NCBI RefSeq assembly: GCF_026340565.1
Contig: NZ_JAPEPB010000001.1
Coordinates: 5,370,501-5,434,500, forward strand
Reading direction: 5' to 3'
Length of the DNA stretch: 64,000 nt
Origin: Kitasatospora sp. NBC_01287
GTDB lineage: Bacteria > Actinomycetota > Actinomycetes > Streptomycetales > Streptomycetaceae
The translations under genes and the position numbers were made by a program. Each line of letters opens with the position of its first letter. The stretch's first letter is position 1. This document shows positions 34,889 through 42,977 of this stretch, in pieces. The notes beneath the pieces are model-generated. The model was not told the origin of the DNA. It did not search any database and was given only the letters and a program-made list of their open reading frames with translations.

Positions 34889-36238
34889 TCAGTGGTGGCC
34901 GCTCTGCCGGGGCAGGGCGAGTGCCACGGTGTCGGCGAACTCCCGTACCGCGCTGGTGCGGGAGACCACCCGTCCGGCGTGCACCACCAGGCGGCTGTGG
35001 CCGCCGGAGAGCGCGCCCGTCAGGCTGTCGCCGCGCACCGCGAGCAGCTCGGCCGGGAAGCCGGCGTCCACCCGCACCGGTGCCAGCCCCAGCAGCAGCC
35101 TGGCCTGCCCGCTGACCGCCTCGTAGGCGGCGGTCGCGCCCAGCATGCCGCCGGCCGCCAGCAGGTAGGCGGCCTCCAGCGGGTCGGCCCGGCCGACCGG
35201 GTTGGCCGCGTCCCGCAGCGCTCCGCTGCCGGCCGCGAGCGGAATCTGATGGATGGTCAGTTCGCGTACCGCCGCGGGGCCCAGGCCGGTCGGCGGCCCG
35301 TCGGTCGCGCAGCAGGAGCCGTTCTGCGGCAGGCAGCACACCCGCAGCCCGGCGGCTCGCAGCACCGCGCCGCCGCCCTCCGGCAGCCGGTCGCACGGGC
35401 CCACCGCGACCCGCGGGCGCAGCGGCGCCAGCAGCGTGCCGAGCCGGGCCAGGCGGGCCGGGTCGGCACCGCGCAGGTGGAGGTCGACGGGGCAGTCGAA
35501 CTCCGTCGCCGCTGCCACCACGGCCCGCACGTAGCCGTCCGGGTCGGGGTCCAGTTCGGGGCAGCCGCCCACCACGTCCGCGCCCATCCGCAGCGCCTCG
35601 CGCAGCGCGGCCCGGCCGTCCGCCCCGGCCGTCCCGGTGAGCAGCCGGGGCACCGCCACCGCCTGCAGCTCGGCCAGCCCGCGCAGCGCCTGACGGGCGG
35701 TGAGCACCGCCTCCAGCCGGCGCAGCCCGTGCGCGTCGCCGATCCGCACGTGGGTGCGCTGGGCGGTGGCGCCGTAGCCGAGCGAGGTGAGCGCGGCCTC
35801 GGTGACCCGGCGGACCAGCTCGCCCGTGTTCTCCGGCGCCGGGCCGGCGGGCCCGGCGGCCGGGCCCGGCGCGGCGGCGGTGAAGGCGGTGTCGTGGTGG
35901 GCGTGCGGTTCGACGGGAGCGGGCAGCAGCAGGTATCCGGTCAGGTCGATCCGGGCGCCCGCCGTCACGGCCGGCTCGGAGCCGATCGCCGCGCCCGAGG
36001 GCAGTGCCGACTGCGGCAGCGGGCCCAGGCTGCCGGCGGTGCCGACGGCCTGGATCCGGTCGCCGCTGATCCGCACGTCGACCACTCGGCCGTCGGCCAG
36101 CCGGGCACCGCTCAGCAGCAGCACCGGGCCGTGCCCGAGCGGATTGCCGCCGCCGCCACCGGAGACCGCGCCCCCCGAGGGGCCGGAGCCGGGCGGGCCT
36201 GGGTGCGGACCGTCGGGGGGCGCGCTCTCCGGGCTCAT
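34889..36238 (-). CDS. Cytosine deaminase-like amidohydrolase, probably catalytically inactive
   Basis: A 449-residue protein of the amidohydrolase superfamily, closest by eye to cytosine deaminase. A Gly/Pro-rich lead precedes LLLSGARLADGRVVDVRISGDRIQAVG. The HxH metal motif is kept in EPHAHHDTAF. But where cytosine deaminase has VHCDE, VTASH and GHDDV, this protein has LHLRG, VAVGP and GSGAL. The catalytic Glu, a catalytic or metal His and the metal Asp are therefore replaced, by simple alignment of these motifs. The fold-level motif ALRDAANPVGRADPLEAAYLL remains. It may bind rather than hydrolyse a ligand. ATG 36238 with AGGAGGAG upstream. Single gene on the minus strand next to the tRNAs. 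Confidence 0.75.
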   Translation of the reverse strand: MSPESAPPDGPHPGPPGSGPSGGAVSGGGGGNPLGHGPVLLLSGARLADGRVVDVRISGDRIQAVGTAGSLGPLPQSALPSGAAIGSEPAVTAGARIDLTGYLLLPAPVEPHAHHDTAFTAAAPGPAAGPAGPAPENTGELVRRVTEAALTSLGYGATAQRTHVRIGDAHGLRRLEAVLTARQALRGLAELQAVAVPRLLTGTAGADGRAALREALRMGADVVGGCPELDPDPDGYVRAVVAAATEFDCPVDLHLRGADPARLARLGTLLAPLRPRVAVGPCDRLPEGGGAVLRAAGLRVCCLPQNGSCCATDGPPTGLGPAAVRELTIHQIPLAAGSGALRDAANPVGRADPLEAAYLLAAGGMLGATAAYEAVSGQARLLLGLAPVRVDAGFPAELLAVRGDSLTGALSGGHSRLVVHAGRVVSRTSAVREFADTVALALPRQSGHH

Positions 36239-36470
36239 CGGTCGGCTCCTCCTGGTCCGGAAGATCATTGGCGGTCGAGCCTATGGTCAGGGCGGGCGCC
36301 GAGCGGGGAGGCTCGCGGCGCGGGCCGCAGGTGTCGGACCGGGGCCGCGGTCGAACGCCAGACCCCGGGTCGCCAGCCCGTGCGGGCCGCCGACCTGCGA
36401 TCTTGTGCCCCGGATACGGATTTCGCCTCTGGCCCCGAACCGTGTAATCTCTTCCTCGTTCAACCGGTTC

Positions 36471-36543
36471 GCCCCTATAGCTCAGTCGGTAGAGCGTCTC
36501 CATGGTAAGGAGAAGGTCTGCGGTTCGATTCCGCATGGGGGCT
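36471..36543 (+). tRNA. tRNA-Thr (anticodon GGT)
   Basis: Acceptor GCCCCTA pairs with TGGGGGC (one wobble) and the discriminator is T. D-arm AGCTCAGTCGGTAGAGC; anticodon loop ATGGTAA with GGT at 36504-36506; T-arm GCGGTTCGATTCCGC. No CCA is encoded. 40 bp before tRNA-Met. Confidence 0.95.
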
Positions 36544-36583
36544 CTGGTGAACGGGACTCCGCTCGTCGGATCCTGATCACCAA

Positions 36584-36656
36584 AGCGGTGTAGCTCAGTT
36601 GGTAGAGCAAGCGGCTCATAATCGCTGTGTCACCGGTTCAAGTCCGGTCACCGCTA
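36584..36656 (+). tRNA. tRNA-Met (anticodon CAT)
   Basis: Acceptor AGCGGTG pairs fully with CACCGCT and the discriminator is A. Anticodon loop CTCATAA with CAT at 36617-36619; T-arm CCGGTTCAAGTCCGG. The A-start and paired 1-72 position exclude initiator tRNA; elongator Met is favoured over tRNA-Ile2 by the conserved tRNA-Thr/tRNA-Met/rpmG order. Confidence 0.92.
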
Positions 36657-36739
36657 CCCCGCGTAGTCGGTCGGGAGATCGCACTCCCGATCGGCTACTC
36701 TTGTCGTGTCATCACCCATTGTCCAAGGAAGGCACTCCC

Positions 36740-36904
36740 GTGGCTGCCACCGATGTCCGCCCGAAGATCACGCTGGCCTGCGTGGAGTGCAAGGAGCGGA
36801 ACTACATCACCAAGAAGAACCGGCGTAACGACCCGGACCGTCTTGAGATGAAGAAGCACTGCCCCCGCTGCAACTCGCACACCGCGCACCGCGAGACCCG
36901 CTGA
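36740..36904 (+). CDS. rpmG: 50S ribosomal protein L33
   Basis: A 54-residue ribosomal protein with the zinc-binding form: CVEC near residue 16 and CPRC near 43. It contains the family core ITLACVECKERNYITKKNRRNDPDRLEMKKHCP. GTG start at 36740 with AAGGAAGG upstream. It is transcribed after tRNA-Thr and tRNA-Met, a conserved actinobacterial order, and is followed by a strong hairpin. The Cys-containing (C+) type is the zinc-replete paralogue. Confidence 0.96.
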   Translation: MAATDVRPKITLACVECKERNYITKKNRRNDPDRLEMKKHCPRCNSHTAHRETR

Positions 36905-36942
36905 CCCCGTAGGGCGTCGCCGGGCCTGGCTTTCAGGTCGTC

Positions 36943-36982
36943 GACTTCAGGCCGTACCCCCTCGGGGGTGCGGCCTGAAGTC
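36943..36982 (+). terminator. Terminator after rpmG
   Basis: Long inverted repeat, GACTTCAGGCCG on the left and CGGCCTGAAGTC on the right, with a C-run/G-run inner stem. It lies 38 bp after rpmG and before the MaoC pair. Confidence 0.75.
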
Positions 36983-37014
36983 GTTTCCGCATCCGTTCAC
37001 TCGAGGAGAGTCCC

Positions 37015-37476
37015 ATGGCGCTCGACGCCTCCTTCATCGGGCGGTCCTACCCGCCCACCGATCCCTATGAGGTGGGCCGGGAGAAGATCCGGGAGTTCGC
37101 CGTCGCGGTCGGTGACGCCAACCCGGTCTACACCGACCCGGCGGCGGCCCAGGCGCTCGGGTACCCGGACGTGATCGCGCCGCCGACCTTCCCGTTCGCC
37201 CTGAGCTACGCGGCCGCCGCCCAGGTGGTGGCCGACCCGGAGCTCGGGCTGGACTTCGGCCGGGTGGTGCACGGGGACCAGAAGTTCGCCTACACCCGCC
37301 CGCTGCGGGCCGGCGACCGGGTGCGGGTGGCCATCACCATCGACAACATCAGGTCGCTGGCGGGCAACGACGTGCTCACCGTCCGGGGCGAGATCGCGGC
37401 CGAGGACGGCGAGCACGTGGTGACGTCCATCATGACCCTGGTCGCCCGGGCGGCCGACGAAGCGGCGGGGGAGTAG
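37015..37476 (+). CDS. MaoC/UPF0336 N-terminal hotdog protein, HadA-like dehydratase subunit
   Basis: A 153-residue hotdog-fold protein (N-terminal domain of MaoC-like dehydratases). It starts with SFIGRSYPPTDPYEVGREKIREFAVAVGDANPVYTD and has VVHGDQKFAYTRPLRAGDRV. This is the substrate-binding, non-catalytic partner as in mycobacterial HadA, where HadAB forms the (3R)-hydroxyacyl-ACP dehydratase of FAS-II. ATG with GAGGAG upstream. The catalytic partner follows after 4 bp. In S. coelicolor these two genes also lie after rpmG. Confidence 0.9.
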   Translation: MALDASFIGRSYPPTDPYEVGREKIREFAVAVGDANPVYTDPAAAQALGYPDVIAPPTFPFALSYAAAAQVVADPELGLDFGRVVHGDQKFAYTRPLRAGDRVRVAITIDNIRSLAGNDVLTVRGEIAAEDGEHVVTSIMTLVARAADEAAGE

Positions 37477-37480
37477 CACG

Positions 37481-37903
37481 ATGGCTGTCAGCTTCGACGA
37501 GGTCGAGGTCGGGACCGAACTGCCCGGCCGCTCATTTCCGGTGACCCGCGCCACACTGGTGCGCTACGCGGGTGCCTCGGGCGACTTCAACCCGATCCAC
37601 TGGAACGAGAAGTTCGCCCGCGAGGTCGGCCTGCCCGACGTCATCGCGCACGGCATGTTCACCATGGCCGAGGCGGTCCGGGTGGTCACCGACTGGACCG
37701 GCGATCCCGGCTCGGTGGTGGAGTACGGCGTGCGGTTCACCAAGCCCGTGGTGGTGCCCAACGACGACGAGGGCGCTGTGATCGAGGTCACCGGCACGGT
37801 GGCCAAGCTGCTGGAGGACCGCCGGGTGCGGGTGGACCTGCTGGTCACCAGCGCCGGCCAGAAGGTGCTCGGGATGTCCCGCGCGGTGGTCCAGCTGGCC
37901 TGA
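37481..37903 (+). CDS. MaoC-like dehydratase, HadB-like catalytic subunit
   Basis: A 140-residue hotdog protein carrying the hydratase 2 active site: GASGDFNPIHWNEKFA with Asp35 and His40, followed by DVIAHGMFTMA. It should dehydrate or hydrate (3R)-hydroxyacyl chains together with the preceding HadA-like subunit. ATG 4 bp after its partner's stop, so they are co-translated. It could supply the general fatty acid pathway; it is in front of, but separated by a terminator and 700 bp from, the lipid synthase cluster. Confidence 0.9.
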   Translation: MAVSFDEVEVGTELPGRSFPVTRATLVRYAGASGDFNPIHWNEKFAREVGLPDVIAHGMFTMAEAVRVVTDWTGDPGSVVEYGVRFTKPVVVPNDDEGAVIEVTGTVAKLLEDRRVRVDLLVTSAGQKVLGMSRAVVQLA

Positions 37904-37915
37904 GCGAGGCTCGGC

Positions 37916-37949
37916 GGCGCCGTTCCCGGAGGATTCCGGGGGCGGCGCC
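37916..37949 (+). terminator. Terminator after the MaoC pair
   Basis: GGCGCCG...CGGCGCC outer arms with an inner TTCCCGGA/TCCGGGGG stem, 12 bp past the stop, followed by TTTCG. Confidence 0.7.
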
Positions 37950-38631
37950 TTTCGCGTTCCCGGGCGGGGCTCGGGGCTCGGGCGTCAGGCGGGCGGGCAT
38001 CGGGTTCAACCGGCGGGTTCCCGGCAGGCCGTCCGGCAGGGCGGCCGGCGGATGTTCCGCTACACAGTTGAACGCTGTACTGAATATGCCCCCGGCGTGG
38101 TCCGGGGCGGGCCGGGATTCGATGGGGCACGGAACACGGCGCCTGACGTGGCATCGTACTGGTGACAGAGTGTCAGCTTGCTGAGGGTCACCGGCCGCGG
38201 TCGGACGAACGGCCCTGCCGGCGCGGCCCGTTGATCGGCAGTTGGTTGCGTGCTCCGTGGCCGCCGCGTACGGTCCTGCACCGGAAGCACGGAGTCCGGG
38301 ACATCCCGGCCGGTCAGGCCGACCGGGCGGGAGCCGGGCACCGTCTCCTGGCCGGCCGAGCGCGGGCGGCCACCCTGCCCTCCGCATCCCTTCCGGCCGA
38401 CCGGTCGCCGGGCACCGGCGTGCCCTGGCGCTGACCGTCCGTGTTCGGACGGCCCATCGGATCCTCGTCGCTCCCTGGTCGACCGCGCCCGCTGCCGGGC
38501 GGCCGGCACCCGTCGCGCTACGCCGCCGCGGCTGCCCTCCGTTCCTCACCCCGCTTCCCCCGTCAGAACCCACTTCCCCCGTCAGATCACGCCGGCGAAA
38601 GAGCGGCCGGTGATCGGGAAAGGACCACCCC
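37950..38631. other. 680-bp gap in front of the lipid synthase cluster
   Basis: No convincing gene on either strand. The segment 38050-38180 is less G+C-rich and probably contains the promoter of the cluster. It includes ACAG-N7-CTGT near 38070 and the palindrome at 38163. The rest is G+C-rich sequence without recognisable protein. The ribosome site GGGAAAGGA for the ACP gene is at the right end. Confidence 0.45.
38163..38175. promoter_or_regulatory. Small palindrome TGACA-GAG-TGTCA upstream of the lipid synthase cluster
   Basis: Perfect 5-bp arms with a 3-bp spacer, nested in a wider GGTGAC...GTCACC pair (38161-38198). It could be an operator for an unlinked regulator. No regulator gene is present in the cluster. 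Confidence 0.3.
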
Positions 38632-38913
38632 GTGTCCGTAGTGTCCGCGGCCCAGGCCCAGCAGTGGCTGGTCGAGAAGATCGCCCACCGCCTCGGCGTG
38701 CCGCAGAGCGAGGTCTCCCCCGAGCAGTACTTCGACGAGCTGGACCTGGACTCCACCGAGGCCCTGATCCTGGCCGGTGAGCTGGAGAGCTGGCTCGGCT
38801 TCGAGCTGGGCACCACCGCCCTCTGGTACCACCCCACGGTCAAGGACCTGGCCGCCCACATCGCCGAGGAGTCCGCCGCGCGCACCGAGGGACGGCATGC
38901 GGCCTCGGCGTGA
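38632..38913 (+). CDS. Free-standing acyl carrier protein
   Basis: A 93-residue ACP. The phosphopantetheine attachment serine is Ser41 in DELDLDSTEAL (DST instead of the usual DSL). The four-helix pattern is clear (VEKIAHRLGV...TVKDLAAHIAEES). GTG start at 38632 with GGGAAAGGA upstream. First gene of the cluster; its 3' end overlaps the thioesterase gene by 17 bp. It differs strongly from the two ACP domains of the synthase (no LGIDSIKRVEI), so it probably carries a starter, an intermediate or the final chain for modification rather than serving as an iterating carrier. Confidence 0.87.
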   Translation: MSVVSAAQAQQWLVEKIAHRLGVPQSEVSPEQYFDELDLDSTEALILAGELESWLGFELGTTALWYHPTVKDLAAHIAEESAARTEGRHAASA

Positions 38914-39772
38914 GGGCGGCGGCCCGGCGGCCGTGCACCGGTTGCGCGAGGCGGCCCCAGGGCACGGCACCGTCCACCTGGTGCACCCCGGGGCGCTGCC
39001 CGCCACCGTGCACCGCACGCTGGCGGCGGCGCTGCCCGAGGGCGACGGCCTGACCGTGCTCGACCTGGCCGGCCTGCCGCGGTACTGGGAGGCCGCGCTC
39101 ACCGGCGGCCGGGCCGAGACCAGCATCGACGAGCTGGCCGACCGGCTGCTGGCCGAGTTGCCGGCCGCGGGCGAGGCACCCCCGTACACGCTGGCCGGCT
39201 GGTCCTTCGGCGGCGTGGTGGCCCAGGCCATGGTCGAGCGCCAGGCGGTCGCCGACCGCCCCGCCGCGTTGGTCCTGCTGGACAGCATCGCGCCCGTCGC
39301 GGCCTACCAGCAGCCCGACGAAGCGCTCCAACCCTCCCTGCTGTTGGGCTGGTTCGCGATGTACCTGGGTGCCAAGCGGGGCCGCCCGGTGGCGCTGCCG
39401 GCCGATCGGCCGGCCGGCTGCGACACCGAGCAGGGCCTGCTGCTGGTGCTGGACGCGGCGGTGGCCTCCGGGGCGCTGCTCCCCGACACTCCGCCGGCCG
39501 GACTGCGCAAGCTCTACGACACCTATGTGGACGGCCTGTTGCGCAACAACCGGCTGACCGCGGGCCACCGCCCGCCGCCCTCCTCGATCCCATTGGCGCT
39601 GGTCACCGCCGAGCGGAGCCTGCTGCCGGGCGATCGCACGCTCGGCTGGGACCAGCTCGCCGGCGCCGGCCTGACGATCCATCAGGTGCCGGGCGACCAT
39701 TACACGATGCTCACCCGGCCGGACGCGGCGGCGCTGCTCGCCCGTCTCCTGCGGCCGGCCGGCCACCGCTGA
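38897..39772 (+). CDS. Type II thioesterase / alpha-beta hydrolase
   Basis: A 291-residue alpha/beta hydrolase of the thioesterase family seen in PKS/NRPS systems. Nucleophile elbow LAGWSFGGVVAQ (serine near residue 104), catalytic His in VPGDHYTML near the C-terminus. It should release or edit acyl chains from carrier proteins. The ATG at 38897 has GAGGG 5 bp upstream and lies inside the end of the ACP gene, indicating coupling. The stop is followed by 91 bp before the KS-AT gene. The synthase proteins have no built-in thioesterase, so this is the likely chain-release enzyme. Confidence 0.83.
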   Translation: MRPRREGGGPAAVHRLREAAPGHGTVHLVHPGALPATVHRTLAAALPEGDGLTVLDLAGLPRYWEAALTGGRAETSIDELADRLLAELPAAGEAPPYTLAGWSFGGVVAQAMVERQAVADRPAALVLLDSIAPVAAYQQPDEALQPSLLLGWFAMYLGAKRGRPVALPADRPAGCDTEQGLLLVLDAAVASGALLPDTPPAGLRKLYDTYVDGLLRNNRLTAGHRPPPSSIPLALVTAERSLLPGDRTLGWDQLAGAGLTIHQVPGDHYTMLTRPDAAALLARLLRPAGHR

Positions 39773-39863
39773 GGCAGGCCGCCCCGCAGTCCCGGCGCCG
39801 CCCGCCCCGCTCCCTGCCCTGGGTCGAAACCCCCGGCCCGTCGATCACAAGAGAGCCCCTGCC

Positions 39864-42800
39864 GTGAACGATTCGCAGCCCGTTGATCCCGCCCAGTCCG
39901 TTGAGCCCGCGCGACCTGTCCCGCCCGTCTCGCCTGCCCCGCCCGTCTCGTCCGTCTCGGCCGACGAGTTCGACCGCCGGCTCGCCAGGAACCCCGTCGC
40001 CATCGTCGGCCTCTCCGCGCTCTACCCCAAGTCCCGTGACCTGCGCGAGTTCTGGGGCAATGTGGTGGCCGCGGCCGACTGCATCGAGGACGTCCAGAGC
40101 ACCCACTGGGACGTCGCCGAGCACTACGACCCCGACCCGGCCGCGCCCGACAAGACCTACGCCAAGCGTGGCGGCTTCATCCCGCCCGTCGCGTTCAACC
40201 CGATGGAGTTCGGCCTGCCGCCGAACACCCTGGAGGTCACCGACGTCCTGCAGCTGCTCAGCCTGGTGGTCGCCCGCGACGTGCTCAAGGACGCCGGGGC
40301 CGAGGGTGCCTGGTACGACCCGGAGCGCACCGGCGTGGTGCTCGGCGTCACCGGCGCCAACCAGCTGACCCAGCCGCTCTCCGCGCGTCTGCAGACCCCG
40401 GTGCTCAAGGAGGTGGTGCGCAGCTGCGGGCTGAGCGAGCGGGATGCCGAGGAGATCGCCGAGAAGTTCAAGCTGGCCTTCGCCCCCTGGGAGGAGAACT
40501 CCTTCCCCGGCATGCTCGGCAACGTGGTGGCCGGGCGGATCGCCAACCGGCTCGACCTCGGCGGCACCAACATGACCATCGACGCCGCCTGCGCCTCATC
40601 GCTGGCCGCCACCAAGGCGGCGATCAGCGAACTGCTGGAGCACCGGGCCGACACCATGCTGGCCGGCGGCTGCGACGCCGAGAACACCATCTTCATGTAC
40701 CTCTGCTTCAGCAAGACCCCGGCCTTCTCCAAGGTCGGCCGGATCCGCCCGTTCGACAAGGACGCGGACGGCACGCTGATCGGTGAGGGCATCGGGATGC
40801 TGGCCCTGCGCCGGCTCGCCGACGCGGAGCGCGACGGCAACGAGATCTACGCCGTGATCCGGGGCCTGGGCTCGTCCAGCGACGGGCGGTTCAAGTCGAT
40901 CTACGCCCCGCGCAAGGAAGGCCAGATGGTCGCGCTGCGCCGGGCCTACGAGGACGCGGAGCTCTCGCCCGCGAGCGTCGAGCTCTTCGAGGCGCACGGC
41001 ACCGGCACCGCGGTCGGGGATGCCACCGAGCTCTCCGCGCTGGCCGCCGTGGTCGCCGAGAGCACCGAGGAGCGCCGGTACGCGGCGGTCGGCAGCGTGA
41101 AGTCGCAGTTCGGGCACACCAAGGCGGCCGCCGGCGCGGCCGGGATGATCAAGCTGGCGCTGGCCCTGCACCACCGGCTGCTGCCGCCGACCATCAACGT
41201 GACCGAGCCCAATCCGGCCATCGACTTCGAGAACGGCCCGTTCTACGTCAACACCGAGACCCGGCCCTGGCTCAAGGACCCCGCGCGGGACAAGCGCCGG
41301 GCCGCCATCTCCTCCTTCGGCTTCGGCGGCACCAACTTCCACTTCGTGCTGGAGGAGTACGGCAGCGGGGACGACCTGCGGGTGCTCTTCCCGGTCGCGC
41401 GGACCCGGGTGTGGCACGCGGCGGACGCCGAGCGGCTGGCCGAGTTGGTGGAGGCCGACGCGCCGGCGCAGCCGGGGCCGGTGCCCGCCGGGAACGCCCG
41501 GGTGGCGCTGGCCGCGCGCGGTGCCGAGGAGCTCGCCGAGCTGCGCGCGCTGGCGGTGCGGGAGCTGCGCGCCGCGCCGCGGGCCGAGCAGTGGGCGCAC
41601 CCCAAGGGTGTCTGGTACCGCCGCCGGGCCGCCGAGGCCGGCCTCATCGGCGCGCTCTTCGCCGGCCAGGGCAGCCAGTACGTGAACCCGGGGCGGCAGG
41701 CGGTGCTCGCGCTGCCGCCGCTGCGGGCCGCCTTCGACGAGGCCAACCGGCACTTCGAGGGCGCCGCCGAGCTGCTGAGCCGGGTGGCCTTCCCGCCGCC
41801 GGCCTTCGACGCCGCCGGTCGCGCCGCGCAGGAGGAGGCGCTGCGGCGCACCGAGTACGCGCAGCCCGCGATCGGCGCGCTGGCGGTCGGCCAGTTCCGC
41901 TACCTGAGCGAGCTCGGCTTCCGGCCCGATGGCCATCTGGGCCACAGCTTTGGCGAGTTGACCGCGCTCTGGGCGGCCGGCGCATTGAGTGACGAGGCGT
42001 TCTTCGCGCTCGCCAGGGCCCGTGGCGCGGCGATGGCGCCACCCACCGAACCGGGCTTCGACGCGGGCGCGATGGCCGCGGTCAGCGCGGACGACCGGGC
42101 CGTGGCCGAACTGCTCACCGCACACCCCGAGTTGGCGGTGTGCAATCGCAACGCGGCGGACCAGGTCGTGGTCGGCGGCGCGAGCGCGGCGATCGAGCGG
42201 CTGCTCGCCGCCGCTCCGGCGGGTGTGCGGATCAGCCGGCTGCCGGTCTCGGCGGCCTTCCACACCCCGTTCGTGGCGCACGCGGTCGAGGCCTTCCGAG
42301 CGGCCGTCGCGCGGGTGGAGGTACGCGAGCCGCGGCGTGCGGTGTACGCCAACACGCCTGGCGGGGCCTATGGTTCGGACCCCGGTGCGAACGCCGCGCT
42401 GCTCGCCGAGCAGCTGGTGAATCCGGTGCACTTCGCGGACCGGGTCGAGGAGATGTACGCGGCCGGCTACCGCACCTTCGTCGAGTTCGGTCCGCAGGGC
42501 GTGCTCAGCAAGCTGGTCAGCCGGATCCTGGGTGAGCGCCCGCACCACGCGGTGCGGCTGGACGCCGGGCCGGGCGGCGACGCGGACCTCGCGATGAAGC
42601 GCGCGCTGGCCCAACTGGCGGTGCTCGGCCTGCCGGTGCGCACCGAGGACCGGTACGTGGCCCCGGTGGCGCCGGAGCTGCCGGCCAAGGGCATGACGGT
42701 GCTGCTCAACGGCATCAACCACGTCTCCGAGCCGCGCAAGGCCGCCTACCGGCAGGCCCTGGAGCACGGGTACCGGGTCGAGCTGCCGGGGCCGGTCCCC

Positions 42801-42977
42801 GCGCCTGCCGCTCCCGCTGCTGCCGCTCTTCCCGCGCCTCCGGTTCCCGCGCCTCCGGCCGGTGTCCCCGCCGCTCCGCTCCCCGCCGCCCTGTCCCCGT
42901 CGTCGATGTGCAGGAGAACCCGACCGTGGCCCAGCAGCCCCGCGAGCCCCAGGACGACGGCCGGCTGGCCGACCTGA
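39864..42977 (+). CDS. Pfa-type ketosynthase-acyltransferase (PfaA-like N-terminal half)
   Basis: Type I synthase of 1,037 residues. After a Pro/Val-rich lead comes the KS domain (about 40-490) with Cys243 in DAACASS, His378 in EAHGTGT and His418 in KSQFGHTKAAAG. The lead VAIVGLSALYPKSRDLREFW...DKTYAKRGGFIPP is typical of PUFA synthase KS domains. The AT domain (about 590-890) has GALFAGQGSQY and GHSFGE with Ser695. A Pro/Ala linker ends the protein in a short out-of-character tail (SSMCRRTRPWPSSP). In classical PfaA the chain would continue into ACP repeats. Here they lie in another frame in the next, 52-bp overlapping gene. It catalyses chain extension with malonyl units. Confidence 0.88.
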   Translation: MNDSQPVDPAQSVEPARPVPPVSPAPPVSSVSADEFDRRLARNPVAIVGLSALYPKSRDLREFWGNVVAAADCIEDVQSTHWDVAEHYDPDPAAPDKTYAKRGGFIPPVAFNPMEFGLPPNTLEVTDVLQLLSLVVARDVLKDAGAEGAWYDPERTGVVLGVTGANQLTQPLSARLQTPVLKEVVRSCGLSERDAEEIAEKFKLAFAPWEENSFPGMLGNVVAGRIANRLDLGGTNMTIDAACASSLAATKAAISELLEHRADTMLAGGCDAENTIFMYLCFSKTPAFSKVGRIRPFDKDADGTLIGEGIGMLALRRLADAERDGNEIYAVIRGLGSSSDGRFKSIYAPRKEGQMVALRRAYEDAELSPASVELFEAHGTGTAVGDATELSALAAVVAESTEERRYAAVGSVKSQFGHTKAAAGAAGMIKLALALHHRLLPPTINVTEPNPAIDFENGPFYVNTETRPWLKDPARDKRRAAISSFGFGGTNFHFVLEEYGSGDDLRVLFPVARTRVWHAADAERLAELVEADAPAQPGPVPAGNARVALAARGAEELAELRALAVRELRAAPRAEQWAHPKGVWYRRRAAEAGLIGALFAGQGSQYVNPGRQAVLALPPLRAAFDEANRHFEGAAELLSRVAFPPPAFDAAGRAAQEEALRRTEYAQPAIGALAVGQFRYLSELGFRPDGHLGHSFGELTALWAAGALSDEAFFALARARGAAMAPPTEPGFDAGAMAAVSADDRAVAELLTAHPELAVCNRNAADQVVVGGASAAIERLLAAAPAGVRISRLPVSAAFHTPFVAHAVEAFRAAVARVEVREPRRAVYANTPGGAYGSDPGANAALLAEQLVNPVHFADRVEEMYAAGYRTFVEFGPQGVLSKLVSRILGERPHHAVRLDAGPGGDADLAMKRALAQLAVLGLPVRTEDRYVAPVAPELPAKGMTVLLNGINHVSEPRKAAYRQALEHGYRVELPGPVPAPAAPAAAALPAPPVPAPPAGVPAAPLPAALSPSSMCRRTRPWPSSPASPRTTAGWPT

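Noticed and set aside
42885..42910. Programmed -1 frameshift joining KS-AT to ACP-KR-DH
   Set aside because: The CCCC run is not a typical slippery heptamer, no downstream stimulatory structure was recognised, and a proper ribosome site plus GTG start follows; separate translation is simpler.
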